DNA of 64,000 bases from Aliiroseovarius sp. Z3 (lineage in GTDB: Bacteria > Pseudomonadota > Alphaproteobacteria > Rhodobacterales > Rhodobacteraceae). The notes below the pieces were generated by a model. That model was given only the letters and a program-made list of their open reading frames with translations, did not search any database and was not told where the DNA came from. The stretch covers positions 62,001 through 126,000 of the forward strand of contig NZ_JAFMZK010000011.1 of assembly GCF_029105185.1 (NCBI RefSeq), in the 5' to 3' direction. Positions within the stretch are counted from its first letter, which is position 1. Every line of letters begins with the position of its first letter. Of the stretch, positions 1 through 11,300 are shown in pieces. The translations under genes were made by a program, and so were the position numbers.

Positions 1-3000
1 AGTGTCACCCAGCCTGTTGTGCCGGTGACGCCGGGCGGGCCGACCTCTGTCACCGCGACGGATGGGCCGTCGGGTGTGACGGTTCCGGCAGATGCCACCG
101 CGTCCATCAGCTTCGGCAAGGCGCTGGCAGGCGCATCCGCCCTGACCTATGCGGCGGTTGGCGATCAGCTGACCTATGAATTCACCGTCACCAATGACGG
201 CAACATCACTTTGGATGGGCCGTTCACCGTGGATGACGACCAGATCGGCAACGGGCTTGCCTGTGGCACCGGTCCGCTTTTGCCCGGCGCGAACGTGACA
301 TGCACCCATGTCTGGACCGCCGCGCAAGAGGATCTGGACGCCGGATCAGTGACCAATATCGCGTCCGCCGCGACAACGCAGGGTGGCAGCCCGGTTCAGT
401 CGCCAACCGACACGCTGACCGTCAATGCCTCGACCAGCCCCGCGCTGACGGTTGACAAGACGCTGCAATCCGCCACGCCAGACGTCTTTGATGAAAACAC
501 TGAGCTTAGCTATCAGTTCGAGGTGACGAACACCGGCAACGTCACCATTGCCGGGCCAATCACCATCACCGACAACAAGGCGACGGGCATCACCTGTGCG
601 CCGTTGACCAATGGAGAGTTGCTGCCCACCGAAAACGTCATCTGCACCGGTTCCTATACGATGGTTGCGGGCGATGTGGGCTTTGGGTCCGTCACCAACG
701 TCGCCACCGCGACGGGTGATTATAACGGCACCGCTGTCACCTCGCCGTCTGATGATGCGATTTACCCGGTCACAGCGACGCCCGCGATCACCCTGACCAA
801 AGACAGCGACCCAACGGACGTGACCTTTGTCGCCGAGGGCGATGTGATCACCTACAGCTATCAGATCACCAATGGTCCGACCGTCGCCCTGTCGGAAGAC
901 ATCTCGATTGATGATGACAAGATCGGCGCGCCGTTCGTGTGTTACGATGCGTCGGTTAGTGGTGTGTTTGGGGTGAATGAAACCGCGACCTGTACCGCGC
1001 AATATACCGTTACCCAAGCTGACGTGGACGCCGGCGAGGTGACGAATATCGCCGTTGGCTCGACCACCTTTGCGCCGGGCACGCCGGACGAAACGCTGGT
1101 ATTGTCGGGTCAGGCCACCAAGACCGTCCCGGCTGACACCGATCCGTCGCTGTCGATCAGCAAGACCATCACGGACGGCCCGCAACCTGATGCAGTCGCC
1201 GGAGATGTGATCGAATTCACCATCATCGCGACCAATGACGGCAACCAGACGATCGCAAACGCATCAGTGAGCGACCCGGATGTGGCCGCGCTGACCTGCA
1301 CCCATCTTGGGTCGACCGTCACCGCACCTGTCACCCTGTTGCCGACCGAGACGATCACCTGCGTTGGTGACTATACCGTGACGCAAGCCGACCTTGATGC
1401 GCAAAGCAAGATCAACATCGCGAACGTGTCTGGCACCGATCCCACCGGGGCGACGGTGTCGGTCGACGGGCAGGTGACTGTTGCGCTGGTGGACAGTACC
1501 GCCGCACTTGAGCTGGAAAAAACCGTCACCCCCGCTGTGGCCCCCGGCACGCCGGTCTTCACGCAGGCAGGCGATACCGTCACCTTCTCGGTTCTGGCGC
1601 GCAACACGGGCAACGTGTCGCTGGAAAATGTGGTGATCACCGATGACCTTCCCGTGACGCCGACAAGCTGCACGGTGGGCGACCTTGCCGTCGGTCAGGC
1701 GCTGACCGTTTGCACCTTTACCTATACCGTGACGCAAGATGACGTGGATGCCGTGAACGGAGCCGCCCCGACCTATGGCGGGTTCACCAACATCGCGCGT
1801 GCCACGGCCAATGACGTGACGCCGGATGCCACGCCGATCACTGCGCAAGACGACGTGTTCGTGCGCGGCCCGGATCAGGCGCCCAGCTTCTCGCTTGCCA
1901 AATCGGCAGATGCGGCGCAGATCGCATCCGTTGGGCAGGTGGTGAATTACAGCTATCTGGTGACCAACACGGGCAATATCACGCTGACCGCCTTGCCGAT
2001 CGTGGCGGACGACAAGATCGCCAGCGTTTCCTGCCCTGCGCTGCCGGGTGGAGAACTTGCACCGGGCGACGATCTGACCTGCACCGGCAGTTACACGGTG
2101 ACGCAGGCCGACCTGAACGCAGGCAGCCTGACCAATATCGCGCGCGTGTCCTCGCCCGAAGTGCCTTTGCCTGTCACACCGGGTCCTGAAACGGACACCG
2201 TGACCTTGCCCGCCAACCGCACCGCGTCGGTGGATTTCGCCAAAACGGCCTCGATCACCTCAGGCGCGGCTGTTGGCGATGTGATCACCTATACCTACAG
2301 CGCGACCAACACCGGCAATGTGACATTGACCGATGTGGCGGTCAGCGACCAGCACACAAGCGCGGCTGGCACCGTGGCGCTGAGCGTCGGTGGTGATGCG
2401 ATTGATACGGATGTCGCACCAGCCGGGGACAGCACAGATGCCGCCGCCGATGGCAGCTGGGATACGCTCGCGCCGGGCGACAGTGTGACCTTCACGGCCA
2501 GCTATACCGTCACGCAGGATGACGTGAACCAACAGGGGTCGCTGGACAACACAGCAAGCTTGACTGCCACACCGCCCGCAGGGCTTCCCCCTGTTAATGA
2601 AACCGACGGGCTGTCGATCCCGGTCACCGCCCCGACGCCGGGGATTACTGCGCTGAAGACGCTGGCGACCGGTGGGTTGTCTTCGCCCCCCGTGGCGGGC
2701 GAGACACTGGATTACACCATCACCGTCACCAACTCGGGCAATCAGGATCTGAGCAATATCAGCCTGATCGACGTGTTCCAACGGCTTGACGGATCGACCA
2801 TCACCCCCGCCGCCCCGCCGCAATATGTCAGTGGCGATGTTGGCACGGCCAATGTGTTGGATGTGGGCGAGGCATGGACCTATTCCTTCCAACACGTGCT
2901 GACGCAGGCGGATATCGACGCAGGTGGCGTCAGCAACCAAGTCACCGCGCGCGGCCAGTCGCCCAGCAATGCGCTGGTGTCGGATGCGTCCGACGATGGC

Positions 3001-6000
3001 AACCCGGCCAATGGTGACGACAACCCGACCGTTTTGCCAATCGCCGTGACACCGGGGATCGAGGGGCAGAAAACCCTGACTTCGGGCAGCGGCGTGGTGG
3101 GCAGTCAGCTGGTCTTCCTGATCGAGGTGACGAATACGGGCAACGTGACGCTGACCAGTACCGGCATCCAATCTGACACGCTGACGCGAGTGGATGGCAC
3201 ACCGCTGACGCCCTCGGCCCCGTCGTTCGTTGGATCGACGCAAGGGTCTGGCGCAGGCACTCTGTTGCCCGGCGAGGTTGCCAGCTACGAGGTCCGCTAT
3301 ACGCTGATCCAAGACGATATTGACGGCGGCGGCGTGCGCAACAGCGCGACCGTCACCGGCACCCCGCCCAGTGGCGTGCCGATCACCGATGTAACCGATG
3401 ACGGTGACGACGGTGACGGCAACACAACCAATGACCCGACCGAGGTTCTGATCACCCCGACCCCGGCGCTGTCGATGGTCAAGACGGTTGGGGCGGGATC
3501 GTCCAACCCCTATGACACCGTCGGCCAGCAGATCAATTATGACTTCGCCGTCACCAATGATGGCAATGTCACCCTGACCGATCCGATCACCATCGCGGAT
3601 GATTTAATTGATGGGGCAGGGGGCAGTGTCACCTGTGATCCGCTGCCCGTGGGTGGGCTGACCCCCACCGCGACGCTGAATTGTGCCGGGTCTTATACGG
3701 TGACGCAGGACGATATCGACAACGGGTCGGTGACCAATACGGCGACGGCCTCCAGCGGGGCGACGACATCGGCACCTGACAGCGTGACGGTGCCGGCCGG
3801 CCAGACCGATGCGCTGACCCTGTTGAAAGTGGCAGACCCGGTGCCCGGCCCCGACTTCTTCGTCGGTGCCACGGCGACCTATACCTATACGCTGACCAAT
3901 ACGGGCAACACGACGCAGGTCGGGCCGTTCAGTATCGACGATAACCTGGTTGATGCGGGTGACATTACCTGCCCTGTCCCTGCGGGGAACGAACTTGCGC
4001 CGGGCGATGATCTGGTCTGCACCGGCACCTATACGGTCACCGCGACCGATGTGGATCTGGGATCGGTGACCAACCTTGCGACGGGTAGTTCGTCCACGAC
4101 GACCTCGCCTCTGACGTCTGAAACAATTCCCGACCAAGGCGTTGCCGCCTTGTCGATCGACAAGCAGTTGGTCGCGGGCCCGGACTTCTCCGAAGTGGGC
4201 GATGTGATCGGCTATCAGTTCATCGTGACCAACAGCGGCACGCGGACCCTGATCGACCCGATCATCGTGCGCGACAGCATTCTGGGCGACATCACCTGCT
4301 GGACGCCCAACCCGCCCAGCGACCCGGATTTCCAAGCCGGGGAAGAGGCGATCTGTGTCGGTGACTACGTTGTGACGCAGCCCGATCTGGATCGTGGTTT
4401 CGTCTTCAACGAGGCTTACGCCGAAACCACCTATGGCCCTGGTGACACACCGGTGGTCAGCCCGCCGGACAGTGTGACGGTGGATGGCGACCTGACGCCG
4501 GACCTGACGCTGACCAAAACGGCGGCGACCTTGCCGGTGACGGCGGTCGGGCAGTCGCTGACCTATACGCTGATCGCCGAGAACACGGGCAACCAAACCC
4601 TGACGAACGTGTCGATCTCTGATCCGTTCGTGCCCGGCCTTCCCTGCACGACAGCAACACTGGCGCGTGGAACAACGCTGCAATGCACCTTCCCCTATAC
4701 GGTCACGCAGGCGGATATCGACAGCGGCACCCTGTCAAACCGCGCTGATGTAACGGCGCAGAACCCGCAAGGCGCGCCTGTGACCACCTTTGCCACGCTG
4801 GACATCCCGATGCCCGCCGCCGCCCCGGCGATGGAGCTTGCGAAGGTTGCGACGCCGTCGCCCTTCGGCGCGGCTGGCAGCACGCTGACCTATCAACTGT
4901 CAGTCACCAACATCGGCAATGTGACCCTGTCCAATGTTGAGGTGAGCGATCCGATGGGCGGTGGCCAGATTTGCACGATCGCTTCGATTGCGCCCGGCGA
5001 CACCACAGGCGGGTGCAGCTTTGATGTGACCGTCACCCAAGACATGGTCGATGCGGGCGAAGTTGTGAACAACGCCTCGGCCACCGCGACCGATCCGTCC
5101 AACACGCCGGTAAATGACACGGTCGAATTGACGACCCCCGGCCCGGCTCGCGGCCCCGCGCTTGAGGCGACGAAGGTCGTTCTGGGCGGGCAGTCGGTGG
5201 TTGGTGGGCTGGTGGATTACAGCCTGTCCATCGCCAATACCGGCAACGTCACGCTGCGCAATGTGAATGTCGTGGACCAGATGCAATCGCTGCAAGGCGC
5301 GGTCACGACGCTGGATGCGCCCTTTGCGCTGGACCCCGCCAGCGACACGGATAGCGATGGTGAATTGGATGTGGGCGAGGTCTGGACCTATACTGCCTCG
5401 GTCACGCTGCGCCAGATTGATCTGAACCATGCAGGGCTGTCCAATCAGGTCACCGTCACAGCCGATGGTCCCGCAGGTAGCGGGCAGGCGACGGATGTGT
5501 CTGATGATGGCGATGACAGCGACGGTAACACCGTCGACGATCCCACCATCTTCGATGTGGTCGTGGACCCGCAACTGACTGTTGTGAAAGCCGTTTTGAC
5601 CCCGGGCACCCGTGCTGGCGATCAGGTGGTGTTTGAGATTACGGCGACCAACACCGGCAACCAGGACCTGACCGATCTAAGCGCGAGCGACACGCTGCTG
5701 CGCGCCGATGGCACACCGATCCCGGCAACTGCCACGCCGCTGTCTGTGCCCGCGACGCTGTCACCGACCGAGGACGCGGTTTGGCGCGTGACCCACACGC
5801 TGACCCAAGCGGATGTGGATGCAGGCGGGTTACGCAATAGCGCGGTTGTCAGCGGCCTGTCGCCCGATAGCTCTCCGGTCAGCGACCTGTCAGCCGATGA
5901 TGATCCGCTGGACGGCAACAACACCGACGACCCGACCGAAATGCTGATCGCACCCGCACCGGGGATGGAGGTCATCAAGCGTGAAGTCTCTGCCGGAACT

Positions 6001-8286
6001 GCGGCAGGTGAGTCCGTTGTTTACGAGGTGACGGTTGAAAACACAGGCAATGTGACCCTGACGGGTATCGCGCTGACGGATCAACTGACCGCCATTGATG
6101 GCACCGATCCGCGCGCCCTAACGCCGGTGTTCAACAGCGCGGATGGCACGCCGCCGTCACCGGCTGGAACATTGCTGCCGGGCGAGACCGCGACCTATGA
6201 CGTGTCCCACGTGTTGACGCAGGATGACGTGAACAAGGGCGGGGTGATCAACGTAATTACCGCAAGCGCCGCGACCCCGCTTGGCGGATCGACCTCGGAT
6301 GTGTCCGATGATGACGGGGTGGGGACGGATGACCCAACCGTCACACCGATCGCCGCCGCCCCTGCGCTGGATGTGACGAAAACCGCCGGAGCGCCCTCGC
6401 GCCTGTTCCACACGGTCGAGCAATCGACCTTCACGATCACTGTGACCAACACCGGCAACATCACCCAGACGGGTATTCAGGTCGTGGACGATCTGGTGAC
6501 GTTCCTTGCGCCTGCGACGCTGTTGTCCGCCGACTATCCGATCACGACCACGGCGGCAGATTTCGCGGGCGGCACCGCCAGTGCCACGTTCGATGGTGTG
6601 GGCGACACCGCACTTCTGTCCGGCGACCCAACGCTTGATCCGGGCGAGACGGGCACGATCACCGTCACCATGGTCTATTCCACCGCAAACGGCTTCCCGA
6701 CCGCGCCGAACACGGCCAGTGCGACCTCGACCCAGTTGACCACGCCCAGCATCGGGCAGGGACCGCTGACGCCGAATGACAATGACGGCGACGGGATCCC
6801 GGATTATCAGGATTTTGACCCGACCGGCTATTTCTATTGCGAACAGGACGGGTCTGTTCTGACAGGCGGTCAGGTCAGCATTTCGGGTGGCGGGTTCACC
6901 CAAACCGGGGTGGGAACCAACGGGCCGATTGTCGTCACCGATGACGGCTCGACCGGGTTCTATCAGTTCTTTGTCACCGCGCCGGGCACATACACGCTGG
7001 CCGTGACCTATCCGCCGATTGGCACGCCATCGACGACGCGCACGCCCGGAGGCACGCTGGATACGACCACGCTGTTGCCGGCAAATCCGGCGCTGATCGG
7101 GTCGGGGACAACGGCGGACGGATTGACGCTGGCGGATTACACGGCCGGGGGCAATCCGTTCTACTTCACCTTTGATATCGAAGCGGGCGATCCCGAGGTT
7201 CAGAACAACAACATCCCGTTGATGGATTGCCGTCCCGGCGTGCCGCTTGTTGCCACCAAGGCGGCAGACCGCGACACGGCGGTGTTCGGCGAAACCGTGA
7301 ATTTCACCCTGACGTTTGAGAATTTGTCCGGCGCGACATTCCGCGATACCCGTCTGGTGGACGAGCTTCCGCCGGGCTTGCTGTATACCCCCGGCACCGC
7401 ACGGGTGAACGGCACGGCGTTGGAGCCGAACGTGACTGGCCGCCAACTGCGCTGGATCGAAACGCTTAGCGCGTCCGAGAAGGTGACGATCACCTTTGCC
7501 GCCCGCATCGCGTCGCGCGGAAACTTCGGCACGCTGACCAACCGCACATGGGCACAGGATGCGACCGGAAACGTGCTGTCGAACGTCGCGATGGCGGATA
7601 TCGAAATCCGGCCTGAGCATGTGTTCGATTGCTCGGACGTGATCGGCAAGGTGTTCGACGACAAGAACCGCAACGGCTATCAGGATGGGCCGGGCACGTT
7701 GCCGGAACCGATCTTTGACGACAGCTTGTATGACGGCAGCAAAGGTAAGCTTGCCCCGACCGTTGAACACCCCAACACGTCCGAGCCGGGCTTGCCGGAT
7801 GTGCGCCTTGTGTCGCCCAATGGCACGATCATCACCACGGATGATTATGGCCGCTTCTCGGTCCCCTGTGCAGCACTTCCCCGCACCATCGGGTCGAACT
7901 TCATGCTGAAGCTCGACAAGCGCAGCTTGCCCACGGGCTATCGCGTCACTACGGAAAACCCGCGGGTGATCCGCCTGACTCCGGGCAAGATTGCCAAGCT
8001 GAACTTCGGTGCCGCGATTGGCAATGTGGTCGATATCGACCTGACCCGTGCGGCCTTCGCCAATGGAACGACGCAGCCGAGCGCGGGGCTTGCGCGGGCT
8101 CTGACCTCGCTGATCAGCCAGATCAGTGACAAAGAGACGGCGATCGAGCTGACATATGTGCTGGGCGCAGGTGAAGAGCCGGCCACGGGACGCGCACGTC
8201 TGAGGGCCGTCAAGCAGGCGCTTCAAATCCAGTGGCACGGAAACTATCGCCTTGATGTGGGCACCAATGTGGTGCGCAGACAATGA
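1..8286 (+). CDS. Giant DUF11-repeat surface protein (5' end outside window)
   Basis: The reading frame is open from base 1, so the true start lies upstream; at least 2,760 residues are visible. The sequence is a chain of about 110-150-residue beta-sandwich modules of the DUF11/DUF7507 type. At least 18 copies of a core resembling VTNTGNVTL are seen, each followed by a Cys-containing segment and a VTQ-D-G-TN motif. Acidic linkers such as DDGDDGDGNTTNDPTE and NDNDGDGIPD look calcium binding. Near the C-terminus there is a non-canonical DUF11 module and an SdrD-B-like domain (GKVFDDKNRNGYQDGP, then a split second half). The family is known from secreted adhesins and stalk proteins. The stop overlaps the next gene, a beta-barrel protein, which suggests a surface protein with an outer-membrane partner. 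The ligand is unknown. Confidence 0.85.
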   Translation, partial: SVTQPVVPVTPGGPTSVTATDGPSGVTVPADATASISFGKALAGASALTYAAVGDQLTYEFTVTNDGNITLDGPFTVDDDQIGNGLACGTGPLLPGANVTCTHVWTAAQEDLDAGSVTNIASAATTQGGSPVQSPTDTLTVNASTSPALTVDKTLQSATPDVFDENTELSYQFEVTNTGNVTIAGPITITDNKATGITCAPLTNGELLPTENVICTGSYTMVAGDVGFGSVTNVATATGDYNGTAVTSPSDDAIYPVTATPAITLTKDSDPTDVTFVAEGDVITYSYQITNGPTVALSEDISIDDDKIGAPFVCYDASVSGVFGVNETATCTAQYTVTQADVDAGEVTNIAVGSTTFAPGTPDETLVLSGQATKTVPADTDPSLSISKTITDGPQPDAVAGDVIEFTIIATNDGNQTIANASVSDPDVAALTCTHLGSTVTAPVTLLPTETITCVGDYTVTQADLDAQSKINIANVSGTDPTGATVSVDGQVTVALVDSTAALELEKTVTPAVAPGTPVFTQAGDTVTFSVLARNTGNVSLENVVITDDLPVTPTSCTVGDLAVGQALTVCTFTYTVTQDDVDAVNGAAPTYGGFTNIARATANDVTPDATPITAQDDVFVRGPDQAPSFSLAKSADAAQIASVGQVVNYSYLVTNTGNITLTALPIVADDKIASVSCPALPGGELAPGDDLTCTGSYTVTQADLNAGSLTNIARVSSPEVPLPVTPGPETDTVTLPANRTASVDFAKTASITSGAAVGDVITYTYSATNTGNVTLTDVAVSDQHTSAAGTVALSVGGDAIDTDVAPAGDSTDAAADGSWDTLAPGDSVTFTASYTVTQDDVNQQGSLDNTASLTATPPAGLPPVNETDGLSIPVTAPTPGITALKTLATGGLSSPPVAGETLDYTITVTNSGNQDLSNISLIDVFQRLDGSTITPAAPPQYVSGDVGTANVLDVGEAWTYSFQHVLTQADIDAGGVSNQVTARGQSPSNALVSDASDDGNPANGDDNPTVLPIAVTPGIEGQKTLTSGSGVVGSQLVFLIEVTNTGNVTLTSTGIQSDTLTRVDGTPLTPSAPSFVGSTQGSGAGTLLPGEVASYEVRYTLIQDDIDGGGVRNSATVTGTPPSGVPITDVTDDGDDGDGNTTNDPTEVLITPTPALSMVKTVGAGSSNPYDTVGQQINYDFAVTNDGNVTLTDPITIADDLIDGAGGSVTCDPLPVGGLTPTATLNCAGSYTVTQDDIDNGSVTNTATASSGATTSAPDSVTVPAGQTDALTLLKVADPVPGPDFFVGATATYTYTLTNTGNTTQVGPFSIDDNLVDAGDITCPVPAGNELAPGDDLVCTGTYTVTATDVDLGSVTNLATGSSSTTTSPLTSETIPDQGVAALSIDKQLVAGPDFSEVGDVIGYQFIVTNSGTRTLIDPIIVRDSILGDITCWTPNPPSDPDFQAGEEAICVGDYVVTQPDLDRGFVFNEAYAETTYGPGDTPVVSPPDSVTVDGDLTPDLTLTKTAATLPVTAVGQSLTYTLIAENTGNQTLTNVSISDPFVPGLPCTTATLARGTTLQCTFPYTVTQADIDSGTLSNRADVTAQNPQGAPVTTFATLDIPMPAAAPAMELAKVATPSPFGAAGSTLTYQLSVTNIGNVTLSNVEVSDPMGGGQICTIASIAPGDTTGGCSFDVTVTQDMVDAGEVVNNASATATDPSNTPVNDTVELTTPGPARGPALEATKVVLGGQSVVGGLVDYSLSIANTGNVTLRNVNVVDQMQSLQGAVTTLDAPFALDPASDTDSDGELDVGEVWTYTASVTLRQIDLNHAGLSNQVTVTADGPAGSGQATDVSDDGDDSDGNTVDDPTIFDVVVDPQLTVVKAVLTPGTRAGDQVVFEITATNTGNQDLTDLSASDTLLRADGTPIPATATPLSVPATLSPTEDAVWRVTHTLTQADVDAGGLRNSAVVSGLSPDSSPVSDLSADDDPLDGNNTDDPTEMLIAPAPGMEVIKREVSAGTAAGESVVYEVTVENTGNVTLTGIALTDQLTAIDGTDPRALTPVFNSADGTPPSPAGTLLPGETATYDVSHVLTQDDVNKGGVINVITASAATPLGGSTSDVSDDDGVGTDDPTVTPIAAAPALDVTKTAGAPSRLFHTVEQSTFTITVTNTGNITQTGIQVVDDLVTFLAPATLLSADYPITTTAADFAGGTASATFDGVGDTALLSGDPTLDPGETGTITVTMVYSTANGFPTAPNTASATSTQLTTPSIGQGPLTPNDNDGDGIPDYQDFDPTGYFYCEQDGSVLTGGQVSISGGGFTQTGVGTNGPIVVTDDGSTGFYQFFVTAPGTYTLAVTYPPIGTPSTTRTPGGTLDTTTLLPANPALIGSGTTADGLTLADYTAGGNPFYFTFDIEAGDPEVQNNNIPLMDCRPGVPLVATKAADRDTAVFGETVNFTLTFENLSGATFRDTRLVDELPPGLLYTPGTARVNGTALEPNVTGRQLRWIETLSASEKVTITFAARIASRGNFGTLTNRTWAQDATGNVLSNVAMADIEIRPEHVFDCSDVIGKVFDDKNRNGYQDGPGTLPEPIFDDSLYDGSKGKLAPTVEHPNTSEPGLPDVRLVSPNGTIITTDDYGRFSVPCAALPRTIGSNFMLKLDKRSLPTGYRVTTENPRVIRLTPGKIAKLNFGAAIGNVVDIDLTRAAFANGTTQPSAGLARALTSLISQISDKETAIELTYVLGAGEEPATGRARLRAVKQALQIQWHGNYRLDVGTNVVRRQ
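97..6760 (+). repeat. Tandem DUF11-like coding repeats
   Basis: At least 18 diverged in-frame modules of about 330-450 bp. Each is recognisable at DNA level by the segment encoding [VA]TN[TD]GN[VIQ]T[LI] and by a later segment encoding YTVTQ[AD]D[VIL]. The units are similar but not identical, so this is an old amplified array rather than a recent perfect duplication. Confidence 0.75.
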
Positions 8287-8303
8287 GCGCGGTGAGGTAT
8301 AAG

Positions 8304-11300
8304 ATGATGTATCGATTGACCAAATTCACCTTGGCCTGCGGCGCTTTCGTGCTGGCGCTGATCGGGGCTGCGCGCGCGCAGGACGGGTTCAGCATCACCA
8401 TCAACGACGAACAATTCGCAGGCGATCCGGCGGTGCAGACTGCCGTGCGCAAGATCGACCGGTCGCTCGCCGCCGCAGATTTGCAGGTCAAGTTCGACGG
8501 GCTTGGTGTGGTGCCGCGCCTGACGCTTTTGGTGCTGAACGACACGCCGCCAAAACCCGGTGAAACGATCGCGGTGCGTAGCGAGCTGAACTATCCCGCC
8601 TTCGTCACCCGTGGCGAACTGCGCGTGATCGACCCAAGCGCCCTTGGCGGCGCGCGCACGGTTCTGGTTGCGCCGATAGCCCCCAATGGGGATGCGCGCT
8701 TCACCATGCCCGAGGGGCCCGATCTTCTGGTCGTGCATCGCGTTTATGACCAGTTCGGGCGCTATGACGAAACCAACCCGATCAACATTGCGCCACTGTC
8801 CGACGGCAGTGCGGAAACCACGGAAGCGGAGGCTGGCGTCGACAATGCCGCGCGCCGCCGCATTCCCGTGCGCGGGGGTGCCGTGACCGTCAGCGGCAGC
8901 AGCGTTGCCCCCGGTTCCATGGTGCGAACCCTTGGCGAAGAAGTTAAAGCCGACCGTTCGGGCAGCTTCGTCATTCAGCGTATCTTGCCCCCTGGCGATC
9001 ACCCCGTCGGCGTGCGCGTCGCAGGCGCCGCGCCGGGCTATATCGAGCGCGAGATCTCGATCCCCAACACCGAATGGTTTGGCACGGGACTGATCGACCT
9101 GACTTTCGGGCGCAAGCTTCAAGGCGGGGTAGGGGCCGCAGGGGGCTCGTTTGATCGCGACTACGGCTATGGGCGCATCGCGGGCTATGTCACCGGCAAG
9201 ACCGCGACCGGTTGGGATTTGACCGCGCGCATCGACACCGGCGAAGACGAGTTCAAAAACCTGTTCAGCGGGTTGGACAAGAAAGACCCGCAATCGCGTG
9301 TGCGCCGGATGCTGATCGAAGACGGCTATCCGACCTATGGCGATGACAGCACGCTGATTGACGGCGCGCCGTCGGATGGCAAGATTTATCTGAAGCTGGC
9401 CAAGGATGGCAGCCATATCCTGTGGGGCAATTATAAAAGCCAGATCGAAAACAGCACCTATCTGCGCAACGAACGCACGCTGTATGGCGCGCAGGCGCTG
9501 TATCGGTCGCAAGCGCAAACCCGCAACGGTGAAAGCCGTCTGGCCGCCGAAATCTATGCCGCCAGCCCCGACCGCTTGCCCGGACGCGAGTATTTCGACG
9601 GCACCGGCGGGTCGATCTATTTCCTGACGCGCGATGATCTGACGCTTGGCTCTGAAACCGTCTCGGTCGAGCTGCGCGACAGACGCACGGGGCGGGTGAT
9701 CGCCACAACCCAGCTTGTCTATGGCGTGGATTACGAGATTGATTATAGCCAGGGCGTCGTCACCCTTTCTGCGCCCCTGAGCGGTTTTGGAACCTCCAGA
9801 AATCTGATCACGGAACCGGGCGGCGATCAGGTTTTGCGCCTTGCCGTGCAGTATGAATACACTCCCAGCGCCACCGAAATTGACGGTGTTTCCTATGGTG
9901 GACGGGTGGAAAGCTGGGTCAGCGACAGCGTGCGGGTTGGGCTGACGGGCATGGTTGAACAGACCGATATTGCCGACCAAACCGCGATTGGTGGCGATGT
10001 GCGTCTGCAATTCGGCGAAGACAGCTTTGTCGAACTTGAATACGCCGAAACCGAAGGTCCGGGCTTTGGCTCGTCGATCAGTTCGGATGGCGGGTTGATC
10101 GTGACGACCTCGACCACCGCGGGCACCGTGGGCGGCACCGGCGAGGCATGGCGGCTGCGCGGGCAGGCTGAATTTGCCGATCTGGGCGTGGATATACCCG
10201 GCCGCGCGACCGGCTATTACGAAAAACGCAGCGCGGGCTTTTCCACGCTGGACTACCAGATTGTCAATGACGAAGAGCTTTGGGGTGTCACGCTGGAGGT
10301 TGAACCGACCGAACGGCTTGCCTTCCGCCTATACGCCGACGACTACAAGGACAGCACCGGCAAGACATTGACCGAGGTCGGGGCAGAGTTGACCTTCAAG
10401 GCATCTGAGCGGATCACGCTGGATTTCGGGGTCGAGCATCTGGATCAAGTCACCCCCGGTGGCGATGCGGATGAAACCGGAAGGCGCACCGACGCGGCGG
10501 TTCGTCTGACCTATAAGGTCAGCGACGACCTAAGCTGGCATATATTTGGCCAGCATACGTTAAGCCGCGCGGGCGGGCTTTTGCGCAATGACCGGTACGG
10601 CGCCGGGGCCAGCCTGCGCTTTGCGCAAAACTGGACAGTCGAAGGCGAAGTGTCCGACGGCACCCGTGGCATCGGCGGCAAACTGTTGCTGACCTATCAA
10701 AGCGATGGCTATGACAGCGCCTATTTCGGCTATGAGCTTGATCCGGGGCGAGAGTTGTCAGGCATCGATCTGACCGGAGCCGACAGCGGGCGGTTCGTAC
10801 TTGGCGGCAAGCGTCAGGTCAGCGATTCAGTCAAGCTTTACGGTGAAAATACCTATGACATCTTTGGCCGTCACCGGTCACTGGTCAGCGCGTATGGCGT
10901 CGAATACGCCCATAACGAAGCGCTCAGCTTTTCGGCGGGGTTCGAGACGGGTCGCATCAAAGATCGCACCGAAGGTGATTATGACCGCAATGCCTATTCC
11001 GTGGGCGTGCTGTATGACGACGGCAACGCGCTGAGCTTTGCGGCCAAGGCGGAATTCCGTCGCGACCGGGGTGTCAGCGCGGGCACGATCCGCGATGCGG
11101 ATGCGTGGCGGGTCGCGGCGTCGGGGCAGTACAAGTTTAACGAAAGCCACCGGCTGGTCTTCTCAGCCGACCACACCAATGTGGAAAGCGTCAGCCCGAC
11201 GCTGGACAATGGCGTCTATACCGATGCAGTGCTCGGCTATGCCTATCGCCCGATCAACCATGACCGCCTGAACATGTTGTTCCAGTATCGCTATTTCCAC

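Noticed and set aside
97-6760. CRISPR array or minisatellite
   Set aside because: The repeats are in-frame, about 330-450 bp, diverged and lack constant spacers; they encode protein modules.
6157-8283. A 708-codon open frame on the minus strand opposite the giant repeat gene
   Set aside because: It is a shadow of the GC-rich repetitive plus-strand gene: Arg/Gly-rich with no start signal, domain or membrane pattern. The same holds for the other long minus frames at 346-5574 and 8244-10010.
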